Shown here in pieces: positions 18,676 through 27,806 of a DNA stretch of 64,000 nt. The notes under the pieces are model-generated. The model was not told where the DNA came from. It searched no databases and saw only the letters and a program-made list of their open reading frames with translations. Every line of letters starts with the position of its first letter. Position 1 is the stretch's first letter. This DNA is from Compostimonas suwonensis (GTDB lineage: Bacteria > Actinomycetota > Actinomycetes > Actinomycetales > Microbacteriaceae), in NCBI RefSeq assembly GCF_002797855.1, contig NZ_PGFB01000005.1, positions 186,001 through 250,000 on the forward strand. Reading direction: 5' to 3'. The translations under genes and the position numbers were made by a program.

Positions 18676-19149
18676 ATGAACGAAGCACAGACCTGGGCGA
18701 CGATCGGGGTGCTCACCACGGCCCTGCTCGCCACGATCACACTCGTCGTGACGATGCTCATGCGCACCATCACGGCTCAGATCGGCGGGCTCCGCAGCGA
18801 GATGCACAGTCTCCGCAGCGAGATGGGCAGCCTCCGCAGCGAGATGGGCAGCCTCCGCAGCGAGATGGGCAGCCTCCGCAGCGAGATGGACACCGGGCTC
18901 AACGCCCTGCGCAGCGAAATGAACGCGCGGTTCGAAGCGGTCGACTCCCGGTTCGAGGCCCTCAACACCCGGTTCGAGACGATCGACACCCGATTCGCCA
19001 CCATCGACACCCAGTTCGCCGCCATCAACTCACGGTTCGACACCGTCGACGCGCGATTCGAGCTCATAAACGCGCGGATCGGCGCCCTCGACCGCGACGT
19101 GCACATCCTCTTCGACCGGGTGTACGGCAACACACCCGGTTCTCTGTAG
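18676..19149 (+). CDS. Membrane-anchored heptad-repeat coiled-coil protein
   Basis: A 157-residue protein with one N-terminal membrane helix (residues 8-32) followed by an almost unbroken coiled coil. Residues 36-70 are near-identical seven-residue units of the type GSLRSEM, and residues 77-140 are divergent units of the type RFEAVDS. The first block is encoded by almost identical 21-bp repeats, so its length may vary between strains. GAGGGTG lies 5 nt before the ATG, and TAGCGT at 18632-18637 is a likely -10 box. Function is not recognised; a spacer, stalk or partner-binding rod is plausible. Confidence 0.75.
   Translation: MNEAQTWATIGVLTTALLATITLVVTMLMRTITAQIGGLRSEMHSLRSEMGSLRSEMGSLRSEMGSLRSEMDTGLNALRSEMNARFEAVDSRFEALNTRFETIDTRFATIDTQFAAINSRFDTVDARFELINARIGALDRDVHILFDRVYGNTPGSL
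18782..18888 (+). repeat. 21-bp tandem repeat inside the coiled-coil gene
   Basis: Successive 21-bp units, each containing CTCCGCAGCGAGATG, encode the GSLRSEM heptads; the units are almost identical in DNA as well as protein. This suggests recent expansion by slippage or unequal crossing-over. Confidence 0.7.
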
Positions 19150-19209
19150 CCGTCGGAAGGCGACACCGCCTCGCCCAACAGAAGAACCCGAGCAGAAGAG
19201 CCGAGCCGC

Positions 19210-19980
19210 CTACGAGACGATCGTCGGATCGACGGGTCGCAGCGTTGGGATCTTCGCCGAACGGCCGTCGCCCGACGAGCGGCCCGTGAGACGCCGGCCG
19301 ATCCAGGGCAGCACGTGCTCGCGGTAGTACGCCGCGGTGTTGCGGGATCGTTCGCCCGGCGCGGCGGCCGCGACCTCGTCGACACCCCACTCCGGCGGCA
19401 CGGGCACCCCGAACGCGGTGAGCACATTGCTCGCGACACGCGCATGGCCGAGGGCGTTCAGGTGCAGCTTGTCGGGTGACCAGTACCGGATGTCGCGCAG
19501 ACCGGCATCCGCCCAGTTGTCGACGTAGGTCACACCCTCGCGCGGGAAGCGGGCGCGCACGGCGTCGGCGAGCTCGTTTCCGCGCCGCGACAGCAGGCCG
19601 CCGAGGGGAATGTGGTCGGAGGGGTTGGCCCCGCTCAGCAGCAGCATGTGAGAGCCGCTCGCGACCACCCGGTCGACGGCGCCGTCGAGCCGGTCGGCGA
19701 CGCTCGCGATCGAGACCCGGGGGCGCATGATGTCGTTGCCGCCGCCGTTGAGGCTCACGAGGTCGGGGCCGAGCGCGAGCGCGGCGTCGAGCTGCTCCTC
19801 GAGGATCGGGCCGAGCTTCCGGCCGCGGATGGCCAGGTTCGCGTAGCCGACCGGCGCATCGGATGCCGCGGCCAGACCCAGGGCGACGAAATCGGCCCAG
19901 CCACGCACCCCGCCGTCCGGCCGCTCGTCGCCGACGCCCTCGCTGAAGCTGTCGCCGATGGCCACATAGCGCTGGAACAT
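19210..19980 (-). CDS. SGNH/GDSL hydrolase
   Basis: A 256-residue esterase-type hydrolase. Block I is VAIGDSFSEGVGDE (Ser nucleophile, residue 11), block III is SLNGGGNDIMRP (Gly/Asn oxyanion residues), and block V is SPDKLHLNALGHA with the catalytic Asp and His. No signal peptide is seen, so it is probably cytoplasmic; the substrate is unknown. ATG at 19980 follows TAGCGT with a 7-nt spacer, fitting leaderless transcription, and starts right at the first strand of the fold, so the long upstream extension of the frame is not part of the gene. Confidence 0.88.
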   Translation of the reverse strand: MFQRYVAIGDSFSEGVGDERPDGGVRGWADFVALGLAAASDAPVGYANLAIRGRKLGPILEEQLDAALALGPDLVSLNGGGNDIMRPRVSIASVADRLDGAVDRVVASGSHMLLLSGANPSDHIPLGGLLSRRGNELADAVRARFPREGVTYVDNWADAGLRDIRYWSPDKLHLNALGHARVASNVLTAFGVPVPPEWGVDEVAAAAPGERSRNTAAYYREHVLPWIGRRLTGRSSGDGRSAKIPTLRPVDPTIVS

Positions 19981-20129
19981 GCCGTCAACGCTACTCGCAT
20001 CGCCTTTGCGCTTCTGTGGACTCCGCGCTCCTTCCGCGGGCTCCGCGCGCATGCGGGCTCGCTTTCCCCCGGCGCCGACGAGACGACGATCCCGGAAATC
20101 GACGACGCGACGGGCGCTACAGTGGCGGG

Positions 20130-20327
20130 ATGAGACCGGCGACCGTGTGGGCGATGATCTTCGTGCTCGCGCTCGCCGTCGCCGTCGCGATTCCCGTGTG
20201 GATCGTGCGCCTGGCCGCCATCGTGCTGATGGTCTGGGCCCTCGGAACGCTCGGCTGGCTGGCCCTGCGGGACAGGTTCCGCGGCGGCGCCCCACGGCAG
20301 CCCGCGAGAGCGCGGCGGCACCGGTAG
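20130..20327 (+). CDS. Small two-helix membrane protein, 65 residues
   Basis: Not recognised. Two adjoining membrane helices (residues 5-25 and 27-46) are followed by a basic tail rich in Arg. ATG at 20130 has TACAGT 6 nt upstream, the leaderless start pattern, which favours this start over the longer frame from 20016. Confidence 0.6.
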   Translation: MRPATVWAMIFVLALAVAVAIPVWIVRLAAIVLMVWALGTLGWLALRDRFRGGAPRQPARARRHR

Positions 20328-20415
20328 AGTGTGTGCGTAGTGTGAGGCGGCAATCGCGGCATCCGGTGTTCTCTCGACCGTCGCGATCGCGCCCCGGGTG
20401 ATCGAGGAGTTGAGA

Positions 20416-20769
20416 ATGGCGCGCAACGAACTGCCGAAGCCGGCACAGGGACTGACCGGAGTCGTGCTCTGGATCGTCGCGATCGTGATGTGGATCGTCG
20501 CACCGTCGATCGCCTACGCGCCCGCCGGGGCTTTTGTGATCGACACGGGCATCGCGCTCGCGTCGGCCGGTTTCGCGATCTTCTTCGTGAGCTCGCTCCG
20601 CAGCTACCTCCTCGCCCTCCTGCTCGCGGTGATCGCGATCATCCTGTTCGCGGTGGGCGACTTCGCTCAGGTGACGCCGCTCCTCTACTTCCTGCGGATC
20701 TTCGTGCCGTTCATCGCGCTGCTGATGCCGCTCAACAAGCAGCTCAACGGCATCCGCATCTTCGCGTAG
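20416..20769 (+). CDS. Small polytopic membrane protein
   Basis: A 117-residue protein with four hydrophobic helices (about residues 15-35, 40-60, 63-80 and 85-105) and short loops. No known family recognised. GAGGAGTTGAGA precedes the ATG at 20416, a good binding site. It converges on the polyol dehydrogenase gene with a 30-nt gap. Confidence 0.65.
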   Translation: MARNELPKPAQGLTGVVLWIVAIVMWIVAPSIAYAPAGAFVIDTGIALASAGFAIFFVSSLRSYLLALLLAVIAIILFAVGDFAQVTPLLYFLRIFVPFIALLMPLNKQLNGIRIFA

Positions 20770-20799
20770 CGGCTCGATCCGAGAGGGTCGCGCACGGCG

Positions 20800-22263
20800 T
20801 CAGCCCAGGATCGTCTGGAGCGTCTTCCTCGCGCCGACTCGGTGGAGGCTCATGAGCGCCGCCCGATAGGGCTCGGAGAACGACTGCAGCTCGGCGAGGT
20901 CGCCGAAGAGCTCACGGTTGCGGAGAAAGGCGAGCGGGTTGTCCCGCTGCGAGCGTGCGAGGGGCCCGAGAACGCTCCCACGAGGGTCGACGACCTCGAC
21001 CGACGCCCCCGCCTCGTCGATACCCTCGGCGTAGCGCGCCCAGCTGGCCACGATCGCCGCTGAGACCGCGACGGGCCGACCGGCAGCCAGATTGTCGCGC
21101 ACGACGGGCAGCAGAAAGGCGGGAATACGATCAGAGGCGTCGACCGCGAGACGCGCGAGAGTGTCTTTGATCGCCGCGTTGGAGAACCTCTCGATGAGAG
21201 TGAGCTGGTATTCGTCGAGGTCGATCCCGGGCACGGGGCTGAGGGTCGGGCGAGCCTCGTCCATATAGCGCTCGAGGAGCGCGACCACAAGAGGGTCGGA
21301 TGCCGCCTCGTCGACGTAGCGGTGCCCCGCGAGCAGACCGAAGTACGCCATCGCCTGGTGGCTCGCGTTGAGCAGCCGGAGCTTCATCTGCTCGTACGGC
21401 GCGACGTCATCGACCAGCTGCACACCGACGAGTTCCAGCGGCGGACGGCCGGCGGGGAAGTCGTCCTCGAGCACCCATTGAACAAAGGGCTCGCTCACGA
21501 CCGGCCATGCGTCGTGGTACCGATAGGCATCGAAGACGAAGCTCCTGTCGTCCTCCGTCGTCACCGGTGTGATCCGATCGACCATCGAGTTCGGAAACGC
21601 CACGTTCTCTCCGACCCATCGACCGAGAGACTCGTCTTTCGCTGTCGCGAAGGCCACGACGGCCGCACGCGCGACAGCTCCGTTGCCCTGGATGTTGTCG
21701 CATGACATGATCGCGAAGGGCATCAGCCCGCGTTCGCGTCGCAGGGCCAGCCCGGCCGTGATGAGCCCGAAGACCGTGCGGGGAGCCGCACCCGGAAGCA
21801 GGTCGGCCACGACATCCGGGGTTCGCTCGTCGAAGACGCCCGTGGTGTGGTCGACGTTGTAACCACCCTCTGTGATGGTAAGCGAGACGATCCGCGTCTG
21901 AGGCGACGCAAGCTTCTCGACGACGGCCTGCGGGTCGTCGGGGGCGTAGAGGTACTCGGTGATCGAACCGATGACGCGCGCATCGCGTGAGCCGTCACCG
22001 TTCGCGAGAACGAGGGTGTACAGGCCGTTCTGCGAGATGAGCGCGTCGCGCATTCGGGCGTCCGCCGGCATCACCCCCACCCCGCAGATCGCCCAGTCCT
22101 TCGCCTCGCCGAGTCTCAGCAGGGCATCGACGAACATCGCCTCGTGTGCGCGGTGGAAGTTGCCGACGCCGAAATGCACGATGCCGGTGGATGTCGCGGC
22201 GCGATCGTAGTCCGCTGCGCCGATCGCCAACCGGCCGATCTCCGCCTCGCTCAGCCATGCCAT
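20800..22263 (-). CDS. Mannitol dehydrogenase family protein (polyol or uronate oxidoreductase)
   Basis: A 487-residue NAD-dependent oxidoreductase of the long-chain mannitol dehydrogenase family, which includes mannitol 2-dehydrogenase, fructuronate reductase and tagaturonate reductase. The N-terminal nucleotide domain has IVHFGVGNFHRAHEAMF, and the catalytic domain has the signature KLRLLNASHQAMAYFG with the active-site Lys and His. It is the last gene of the LacI-controlled sugar operon, 2 nt after a permease, so its substrate is probably released from the imported alpha-galactoside. The length matches mannitol 2-dehydrogenases; the actual polyol is unknown. Confidence 0.9.
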   Translation of the reverse strand: MAWLSEAEIGRLAIGAADYDRAATSTGIVHFGVGNFHRAHEAMFVDALLRLGEAKDWAICGVGVMPADARMRDALISQNGLYTLVLANGDGSRDARVIGSITEYLYAPDDPQAVVEKLASPQTRIVSLTITEGGYNVDHTTGVFDERTPDVVADLLPGAAPRTVFGLITAGLALRRERGLMPFAIMSCDNIQGNGAVARAAVVAFATAKDESLGRWVGENVAFPNSMVDRITPVTTEDDRSFVFDAYRYHDAWPVVSEPFVQWVLEDDFPAGRPPLELVGVQLVDDVAPYEQMKLRLLNASHQAMAYFGLLAGHRYVDEAASDPLVVALLERYMDEARPTLSPVPGIDLDEYQLTLIERFSNAAIKDTLARLAVDASDRIPAFLLPVVRDNLAAGRPVAVSAAIVASWARYAEGIDEAGASVEVVDPRGSVLGPLARSQRDNPLAFLRNRELFGDLAELQSFSEPYRAALMSLHRVGARKTLQTILG

Positions 22264-22265
22264 CG

Positions 22266-23138
22266 CTATTTGACCGCGCCGCCCGTGATGCCCGAGATGA
22301 TGCGACGCTGAGCGAAGATGAAGACGATCAGCAGCGGCAGGCTCGAGATCACGACATAAGCGAAGATCAGGTTCCAGTTGTTCTGGTAGAGGTTGCTGCT
22401 CGCTATCTGGAACAGGTTGAGCTGGAGCGTCGTCGTCGATCCACCGCCGAGCACGAAGAACGAGTAGAACACGTCGTTCCAGATGTAGAGGCACACGAGA
22501 ATGGTCGCCGTCGCGATCACCGGCCGCAGCAACGGCAGGATGATCCGGAAGAAGATCCCGAACGGGCTCGCGCCGTCGATGCGCGCAGCCTCCTCGAGCT
22601 CGAGCGGGATGGTGCGCACGAAGCCCGTGATGAAGAAGATCACGATCGACATGTACATTCCCATGTACACGAAGATCATGCCCGTGGGTGTGCTCGCGAG
22701 TCCCAGCTGACGCAGGAGCAGCACGATCGTGACGACCGCCGGCGGCAGGATGATCCCGCTGATGGCGGCCGAGTAGAGCACGGCGGCCCAGCGACTCGAC
22801 CGACGGGCGAGGATCCAAGCCGCGAGCGATCCGAAGAGGATGACGCCGATGACAGCCGGAACCATCACGAGCACGCTGCCGAACAGACCACGCCAGACCT
22901 CGCCCTGGCTGAAGGCCTGTGCGTAGTTGTCGAGGAGATGCCACTCGCTCGGAAGCGAGAGATCGGGCAGGTTCGCCTCGCCCTGCGACTTGGCCGATGT
23001 GATGAGGGCGAGCCACAACGGGATCCCCACCGCGATCAGGCACAGCAGGATCACGACGATCGGCTGAACATAGCGTGACCATACGCCGTGCTGGAGGTGG
23101 CTCGCACCCGGGCGCGTCTTCACAACGATTCCACTCAT
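22266..23138 (-). CDS. Carbohydrate ABC transporter permease (MalG-like)
   Basis: A 290-residue inner-membrane permease with six helices and the EAA loop near residues 180-200 (ELEEAARIDGASPFGIFFRI), which contacts the shared ATPase. It ends RIISGITGGAVK, as usual for the MalG group. Its ATG overlaps the stop of the other permease by one base (TGATG), so the two are coupled. No ATPase gene is in the operon, so a general sugar-importer ATPase of the MsiK kind encoded elsewhere is inferred. Confidence 0.93.
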   Translation of the reverse strand: MSGIVVKTRPGASHLQHGVWSRYVQPIVVILLCLIAVGIPLWLALITSAKSQGEANLPDLSLPSEWHLLDNYAQAFSQGEVWRGLFGSVLVMVPAVIGVILFGSLAAWILARRSSRWAAVLYSAAISGIILPPAVVTIVLLLRQLGLASTPTGMIFVYMGMYMSIVIFFITGFVRTIPLELEEAARIDGASPFGIFFRIILPLLRPVIATATILVCLYIWNDVFYSFFVLGGGSTTTLQLNLFQIASSNLYQNNWNLIFAYVVISSLPLLIVFIFAQRRIISGITGGAVK

Positions 23139-24067
23139 CAGAGCACACGCTCCCTCTTACGCAGGTATCCGATCACGGGGAAGGCGAGCACCAGCACGAG
23201 GAAGAAGAGCACGAGGCTCATCGTCGTCGCCTGCGCGTAGAGCCCGTACCCGAAGATCTGGAAGATGTAGATGTTGAGAACCTCGGTGGTCTGAGCCGGG
23301 CCGCCCCCGGTTGTGGCTTGCACGGTGTCGAAGCCGTTGAGCGATCCGAGGAGCGCCGTCGCGAAGTTGAACGTCACCGCGGGGGCCAGCAGGGGGAACT
23401 TCACGGAGAAGAACGTCTTCCACGGGCCCGCGCCATCCATCTTGGCGGCCTCGAGAACATCCTCTGGCACGGTCTTGAGACCCGCGAGGTAGATGATCAT
23501 CGCGAGACCCATCCATTTCCAGGAGTTGACGAAGGCGACGACCACAAGGGTCCACGTCGTGTCGCCGAGCCAGGGGATGTCGACATGCTGTCCACTGAAA
23601 AAGCCGAGGATGCCGTTCACCGCCCCGTCCGGCTTCAAAAGGGCCTGGAAGATGTAGCCGACCGCGAGCGCCGACATCAGCACGGGAATGAAGAAGATCA
23701 CCCGGGCGAAACGGTTGATCCTCGTGTCGCGCTCGAGCAGCACGGCCAAGCCCAGGCCGAAGAGGTTCTGCATGATTCCGACGAGCGCCGCGTAGATGAG
23801 CGTGATGCGCAACGCCGATAGGAGCGAGCCATCGGAGAGCAACGAGGCGAAGTTGTCGAAGCCGACGAAGTTGATCGTGTTCTTGAACGCCGACCAGTCC
23901 GTGAAGGCGTAGACGAAGTTGAAGAGGGTCGGCAGGAAGAAGAAGATGCCGAGAACCGCGAACGCCGGGATCAGGAACCAGGCGGGATGCGTGACCGTCT
24001 GGCGCTTTCGGGACGCCCTGCTGTTGCGGCGCAATTGCGCGGGAGTATCCACCACGGGGTAAGCCAT
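23138..24067 (-). CDS. Carbohydrate ABC transporter permease (MalF-like)
   Basis: A 309-residue inner-membrane permease. After a basic N-terminus (residues 1-30) come six helices, with the EAA loop near residues 220-240 (VLEAAKMDGAGPWKTFFSVK). It forms the membrane channel with the downstream permease and receives sugar from the lipoprotein encoded 64 nt upstream. The ATG at 24067 follows AAAGGAAAATGG-type purine-rich sequence; the long frame reading upstream into the binding-protein gene is not used. Confidence 0.93.
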   Translation of the reverse strand: MAYPVVDTPAQLRRNSRASRKRQTVTHPAWFLIPAFAVLGIFFFLPTLFNFVYAFTDWSAFKNTINFVGFDNFASLLSDGSLLSALRITLIYAALVGIMQNLFGLGLAVLLERDTRINRFARVIFFIPVLMSALAVGYIFQALLKPDGAVNGILGFFSGQHVDIPWLGDTTWTLVVVAFVNSWKWMGLAMIIYLAGLKTVPEDVLEAAKMDGAGPWKTFFSVKFPLLAPAVTFNFATALLGSLNGFDTVQATTGGGPAQTTEVLNIYIFQIFGYGLYAQATTMSLVLFFLVLVLAFPVIGYLRKRERVL

Positions 24068-24131
24068 AACTCCATTTTCCTTTCGCGACCGAGGGGCGGG
24101 GTAGCGATCGCGACCCCGCCCCGATGATGCG

Positions 24132-25451
24132 CTAGAAGCCCGAGACTCCGAGCGCCTTCGCGAGCTGTTCGAACTGAGCCTGGGTGAGCTGTCCGACCTC
24201 TTCCGGGGTCTTCGTCCCGTGCACCATGTCGGCGAGGAACTTGTAGAAGTCGGGGTTGACCACGGCGTCCTGCTGCATCGAGCCCACGGAGTTCTCGAGC
24301 GCGTCCGCGGCCACCTGGGCCACCTCGGGCACGTCCGACGGCGTCTCGACCGAGGGTTCGATCGAGACCTGCTTCGAGGACTCGACGTACGACGCGTAGT
24401 CCGTCTCCATCCAGAAGCGCAGGAACTGACGTGCAGCCGCCTCCTTCTTCGGATCGCCGGTCTTCGGCGCGACGAGCGCACTGTCGCCCCCGGGCACCGA
24501 GGTGCCGATGTTGCCGTCCTTCGAGATCGGGAACCAGCCGATCGTGTCATTGATCGTCGCGGTGTCGGCCGTCGACTGAAGAAGCGAGACGAAGGAGCTG
24601 ATCTGAAGCACCATTCCGGCTTCACCGTTCAAGAGCGCGGGACCGGACTCGTTGTAGGTCGAGGTGCCGTTGTCGTCGTTGAAGTAGCCGGCGTCGAGCA
24701 TGTCCTTGTACTCCGTGATGGCACCTTGGATGTCGTCTCCGGTGAAGGTGTCCTCATTCGAGTTGACGCGATCCCAGAGGCCGTCCCTCGCCTTCTCGGC
24801 GAGGAGCACCTGAGGCCACCACTGGGTGGGCCAGCTGTCGCCGGCTGCGCCGAAGAACGGTGACACACCGGCATCCTTGATCTTCTGGGAGTCAGCGAGA
24901 AGCTCGTCGAAGTTCGCCGGGGTGTCGGTGATGCCAGCCTTGGCGAAGACGTCTTTGTTGTAGAAGACGCCGATGACCGAGGGCACGTTGACGAACGCGG
25001 CATAGTGGGTGCCGTCGACCGTTCCGAGTTTCTGGATGGCGGGCGACAGCGTGTCGAGCCAGGGTGCGGTGTCGAGGTTCTGCAGTCCGGTCTTCGGCTG
25101 GAGGAGCGCGAGCACGCTCGCCGTCGGCTGCCAGGTCGCGAGATCGGGCTTGGCGCCCGATGCGAGCTTGGTGGGGGCGTTCGTCTCATAGACGTCCGGG
25201 ATGATGACCTTGTCGATCTTCGCGCCGGTCTGATCCTCGAAGGCATCGATGACCTGATCGGCCATGGTCGCGGTCTGCGTGGCTGTCCAGTAGGTCAGTG
25301 TCACGCCGCTGAGATCGGCGGTCGGCTCATTCCAGGTGACCTCGCCGTCGCCCCCGTCCGACGAACCGGGGTTCGCTGCGGAGCAACCCGCCAAGAGCAG
25401 TGCGCTCGTCGCCGCGAGGGCCGCGGCGACGACGATCTTCTTTCCTAACAT
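24132..25451 (-). CDS. Extracellular sugar-binding lipoprotein (ABC transporter)
   Basis: The 439-residue solute-binding component. A signal peptide ends in the lipobox LLAGC (Cys near residue 22), followed by a Gly/Ser/Asp-rich linker and a family-1 extracellular binding domain (for example LTYWTATQTATMADQVIDAF). It should hold its ligand at the outer membrane face and hand it to the two permeases. ATG at 25451 is about 10 nt after AGGAG; ATG codons at 25460 and 25469 are too close to it. It is the second gene in the operon, after the galactosidase. Ligand unknown, probably an alpha-galactoside. Confidence 0.92.
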   Translation of the reverse strand: MLGKKIVVAAALAATSALLLAGCSAANPGSSDGGDGEVTWNEPTADLSGVTLTYWTATQTATMADQVIDAFEDQTGAKIDKVIIPDVYETNAPTKLASGAKPDLATWQPTASVLALLQPKTGLQNLDTAPWLDTLSPAIQKLGTVDGTHYAAFVNVPSVIGVFYNKDVFAKAGITDTPANFDELLADSQKIKDAGVSPFFGAAGDSWPTQWWPQVLLAEKARDGLWDRVNSNEDTFTGDDIQGAITEYKDMLDAGYFNDDNGTSTYNESGPALLNGEAGMVLQISSFVSLLQSTADTATINDTIGWFPISKDGNIGTSVPGGDSALVAPKTGDPKKEAAARQFLRFWMETDYASYVESSKQVSIEPSVETPSDVPEVAQVAADALENSVGSMQQDAVVNPDFYKFLADMVHGTKTPEEVGQLTQAQFEQLAKALGVSGF

Positions 25452-25509
25452 TCTGTGCATTCTCCTCATCGTTGATCGAATTGTGCGGCTGAGTTCGTGG
25501 ACGTCGGCA

Positions 25510-27648
25510 TCATGCGGATGCCGGTCGCTCCGCGGTCGCAAGGCGGAAGATTCGGGCGGTCGGGCCGGAGCCGACCGGGGTGAGCGTCAGGCGTGCTGTT
25601 GCAGCATCCCATTCGGAGCCCCACGAGGGGAGGCTTCGCGGGTAGATGGTCTCGATATCGAGCCGCGCGCCACCGAACGGCGGCAGATCGAGTGCGATGC
25701 CCTCGGGCCGGTCGCCGCGATACCAGACAGCGAGATAGCTCCCCCCGCCGCTGCGGAAGCCCAGGGCGATCACGTCGTCATACCAGTTCGGGAGTCCGAG
25801 CGGCCAGAACGGCTCGGCGGTCGTGAGCTGTGAACGCAGCGCCTTGTAGGCGTCGACTCCCTCGGCGACCAGTGCCGCCTCGTGCTCGTCCATACCGTCG
25901 AGGTGACCCGAGAGATAGAGACGACCCACAAGGCCGTTGACCATGGTGAACGCGATCTCCTCGTCGCTCATTCCGGGCTGCGGGTAAGCCCAGTTGCCGG
26001 CCTGCTCGGGCAGGAGCGAGACGGGAGCCGCTGCGGCGATGGTCGCGTACAGCCGGAAGTCCTGCTGATCCGAGGTGGACTGCAGGTCGAGTCGCGACAT
26101 CATGGCGTAGTCCATGCGCATCGCACCCGATGCGCAGTTCTCGAAGACGACATGCGGGTGCCGTTCGACCATGCCGTCGAGCCAGGCCAGATGGGCCCGG
26201 TTGTGTGCAAGGAGCCCCTCGCCTGCGCTCAAGACGTCGAGGTCGGTTCCCGGCCCCGGAGTGACGTTGTAGTCGAGTTTGAAGTAGCGCACTCCGAGGT
26301 CGTCGACGAGATGGGCGACGACCGCGTCGAGGTGCTCCACAACAGCCGGGTGACGGAAGTCGAGATGGTAACGGTCGTGCTCGACGACCCGCTGACCGTA
26401 CCGTTGGAGGAACGCCTCATCCGGCAGACGGTCGGCCATGGGGCTGAGCACACCCACGACCTCGGGCTCGAGCCAGAGGCCGGGCTTCATACCGCGCGAA
26501 CGGATGTGATCGAGCACGCGTTCGAGTCCCCCATCGGGAAATCTGCTCGTCGACGGCTTCCACTCGCCCACGCTCGGCCACCAGTGCCCGTTGTCGTCGT
26601 ACCAGCCGGCGTCGACGCAGAAGTATTCAGCACCGGATGCCGCGGCCGCATCGATGAGCGGGAGCAGCTTCTGCGTGGTCGGGTCGCCCATAAGCGTGTT
26701 CATGTAATCGTTGAAGATCACGGGAAGACCCGCGTCGGGCTCGCTGCGGCGGCGGATGGCCCGGCGCTGTGCGGTGAGAGCCGCGAGGGCGCCCTCGTAG
26801 CCGTCGTCGGAGACCGCGAGCGACACCGGCACGGAGACGAACTCGTCGCCGGGCGCGAGCGCTGTGTCCCACTGGTGATCCATGTCGTTGGGGCCGGCAA
26901 CGATGAGTGCAACGGCGTTCTCGCCCTCGCGACGCCCGTCGACTTCCCATCGCCATGCACCGTTGTGCTCGACCTGCCACGCCCAGCTCCGACCCGTGCG
27001 GGTGTTGACGAGAAAGCCGGTGGGCAGATACTCCCCCGACGACCAGGTCGTCTTGCTCACCGTGGTGAGAGTTCCTCGTGCATCGTGGTCGTGCAGCGTG
27101 GTGTTGATCTCGGGCAGGCCGTCGGGCCCATACAACGGAGTCCAGGCCCAGCGTCCCTCGCCGCACCATTCGGATCGGCCGCGGAGGAGGGACACATCCG
27201 CCATGCCCTCGCCGTCACCCAGGAAGGCGCCACTCGCGAGCGAGCTCACCATCTGCAGGGTCACCGCACTCGAGCCCGTGTTGACGACCTCGGTCCAGGT
27301 CTGGATCGCAGGCACGCCCGCCCAGATCCGGAAGACCGAGGCGACCTGCAGACCGGTCTGCGAGTCGGCCTGAACGACGCGCAGCATCGATCGACCGCCC
27401 TCCTCGCCGGTCTCGTGGCTCAGGTAGCGCAGCCGGGAGCCGACGCCCGTGTGGCTGAACCGGGTGTTGGAGAGGGAGTGACCGTCCCCGAGGACGAGAA
27501 CCTCGACGAGCGGCTGCACACGATCGATGGGTGCCGCTCCTGCGCGATCGGGAGAGACCGAGATTCCGGCCAAGAAGGCGGGAGCTTCCTCGGATGTCCG
27601 GATGGCCAGGTCGAGAATGTCGTTGCCCCAGCGAATGGTCGATCCCAT
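25510..27648 (-). CDS. Alpha-galactosidase, glycoside hydrolase family 36
   Basis: Predicted to release galactose from alpha-galactosides in the cytoplasm. The 712-residue protein has the family's N-terminal beta-sandwich, a central barrel with YFCVDAGWYDDNGHW and GLWLEPE, the nucleophile Asp in YFKLDYN near residue 450, and the acid/base Asp in QSTSDQQD near residue 510, then a C-terminal beta domain. There is no signal peptide, so the substrate is imported intact. AAGGAG lies 4 nt before the ATG. First gene of the operon, directly behind two LacI-type operators. Confidence 0.92.
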   Translation of the reverse strand: MGSTIRWGNDILDLAIRTSEEAPAFLAGISVSPDRAGAAPIDRVQPLVEVLVLGDGHSLSNTRFSHTGVGSRLRYLSHETGEEGGRSMLRVVQADSQTGLQVASVFRIWAGVPAIQTWTEVVNTGSSAVTLQMVSSLASGAFLGDGEGMADVSLLRGRSEWCGEGRWAWTPLYGPDGLPEINTTLHDHDARGTLTTVSKTTWSSGEYLPTGFLVNTRTGRSWAWQVEHNGAWRWEVDGRREGENAVALIVAGPNDMDHQWDTALAPGDEFVSVPVSLAVSDDGYEGALAALTAQRRAIRRRSEPDAGLPVIFNDYMNTLMGDPTTQKLLPLIDAAAASGAEYFCVDAGWYDDNGHWWPSVGEWKPSTSRFPDGGLERVLDHIRSRGMKPGLWLEPEVVGVLSPMADRLPDEAFLQRYGQRVVEHDRYHLDFRHPAVVEHLDAVVAHLVDDLGVRYFKLDYNVTPGPGTDLDVLSAGEGLLAHNRAHLAWLDGMVERHPHVVFENCASGAMRMDYAMMSRLDLQSTSDQQDFRLYATIAAAAPVSLLPEQAGNWAYPQPGMSDEEIAFTMVNGLVGRLYLSGHLDGMDEHEAALVAEGVDAYKALRSQLTTAEPFWPLGLPNWYDDVIALGFRSGGGSYLAVWYRGDRPEGIALDLPPFGGARLDIETIYPRSLPSWGSEWDAATARLTLTPVGSGPTARIFRLATAERPASA

Positions 27649-27695
27649 CAGGCTCCTTTGCACTTCGCCGCCGGATCTTCCGGATGCGGACTTCA

Positions 27696-27754
27696 TGAAA
27701 ACGTTGATCAAATTTGATCGCTCAGAGATAGTAACTCTTTGATCAACGTTTTCA
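27696..27754. promoter_or_regulatory. Paired inverted LacI-type operators of the alpha-galactoside operon
   Basis: TGAAAACGTTGATCAAA at 27696-27712 is a perfect inverted copy of 27738-27754. Each carries an AACGTT core typical of LacI-family sites. The centres are 42 bp apart, close to four helical turns, so two dimers could bind the same face of DNA or loop it. They lie between the regulator stop (27807) and the galactosidase ATG (27648). Confidence 0.8.
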
Positions 27755-27806
27755 CAAATGTGAGAGGGGTCGATTCCCGAGCGGGTCGCACTACCCGCTC
27801 GAGCGC

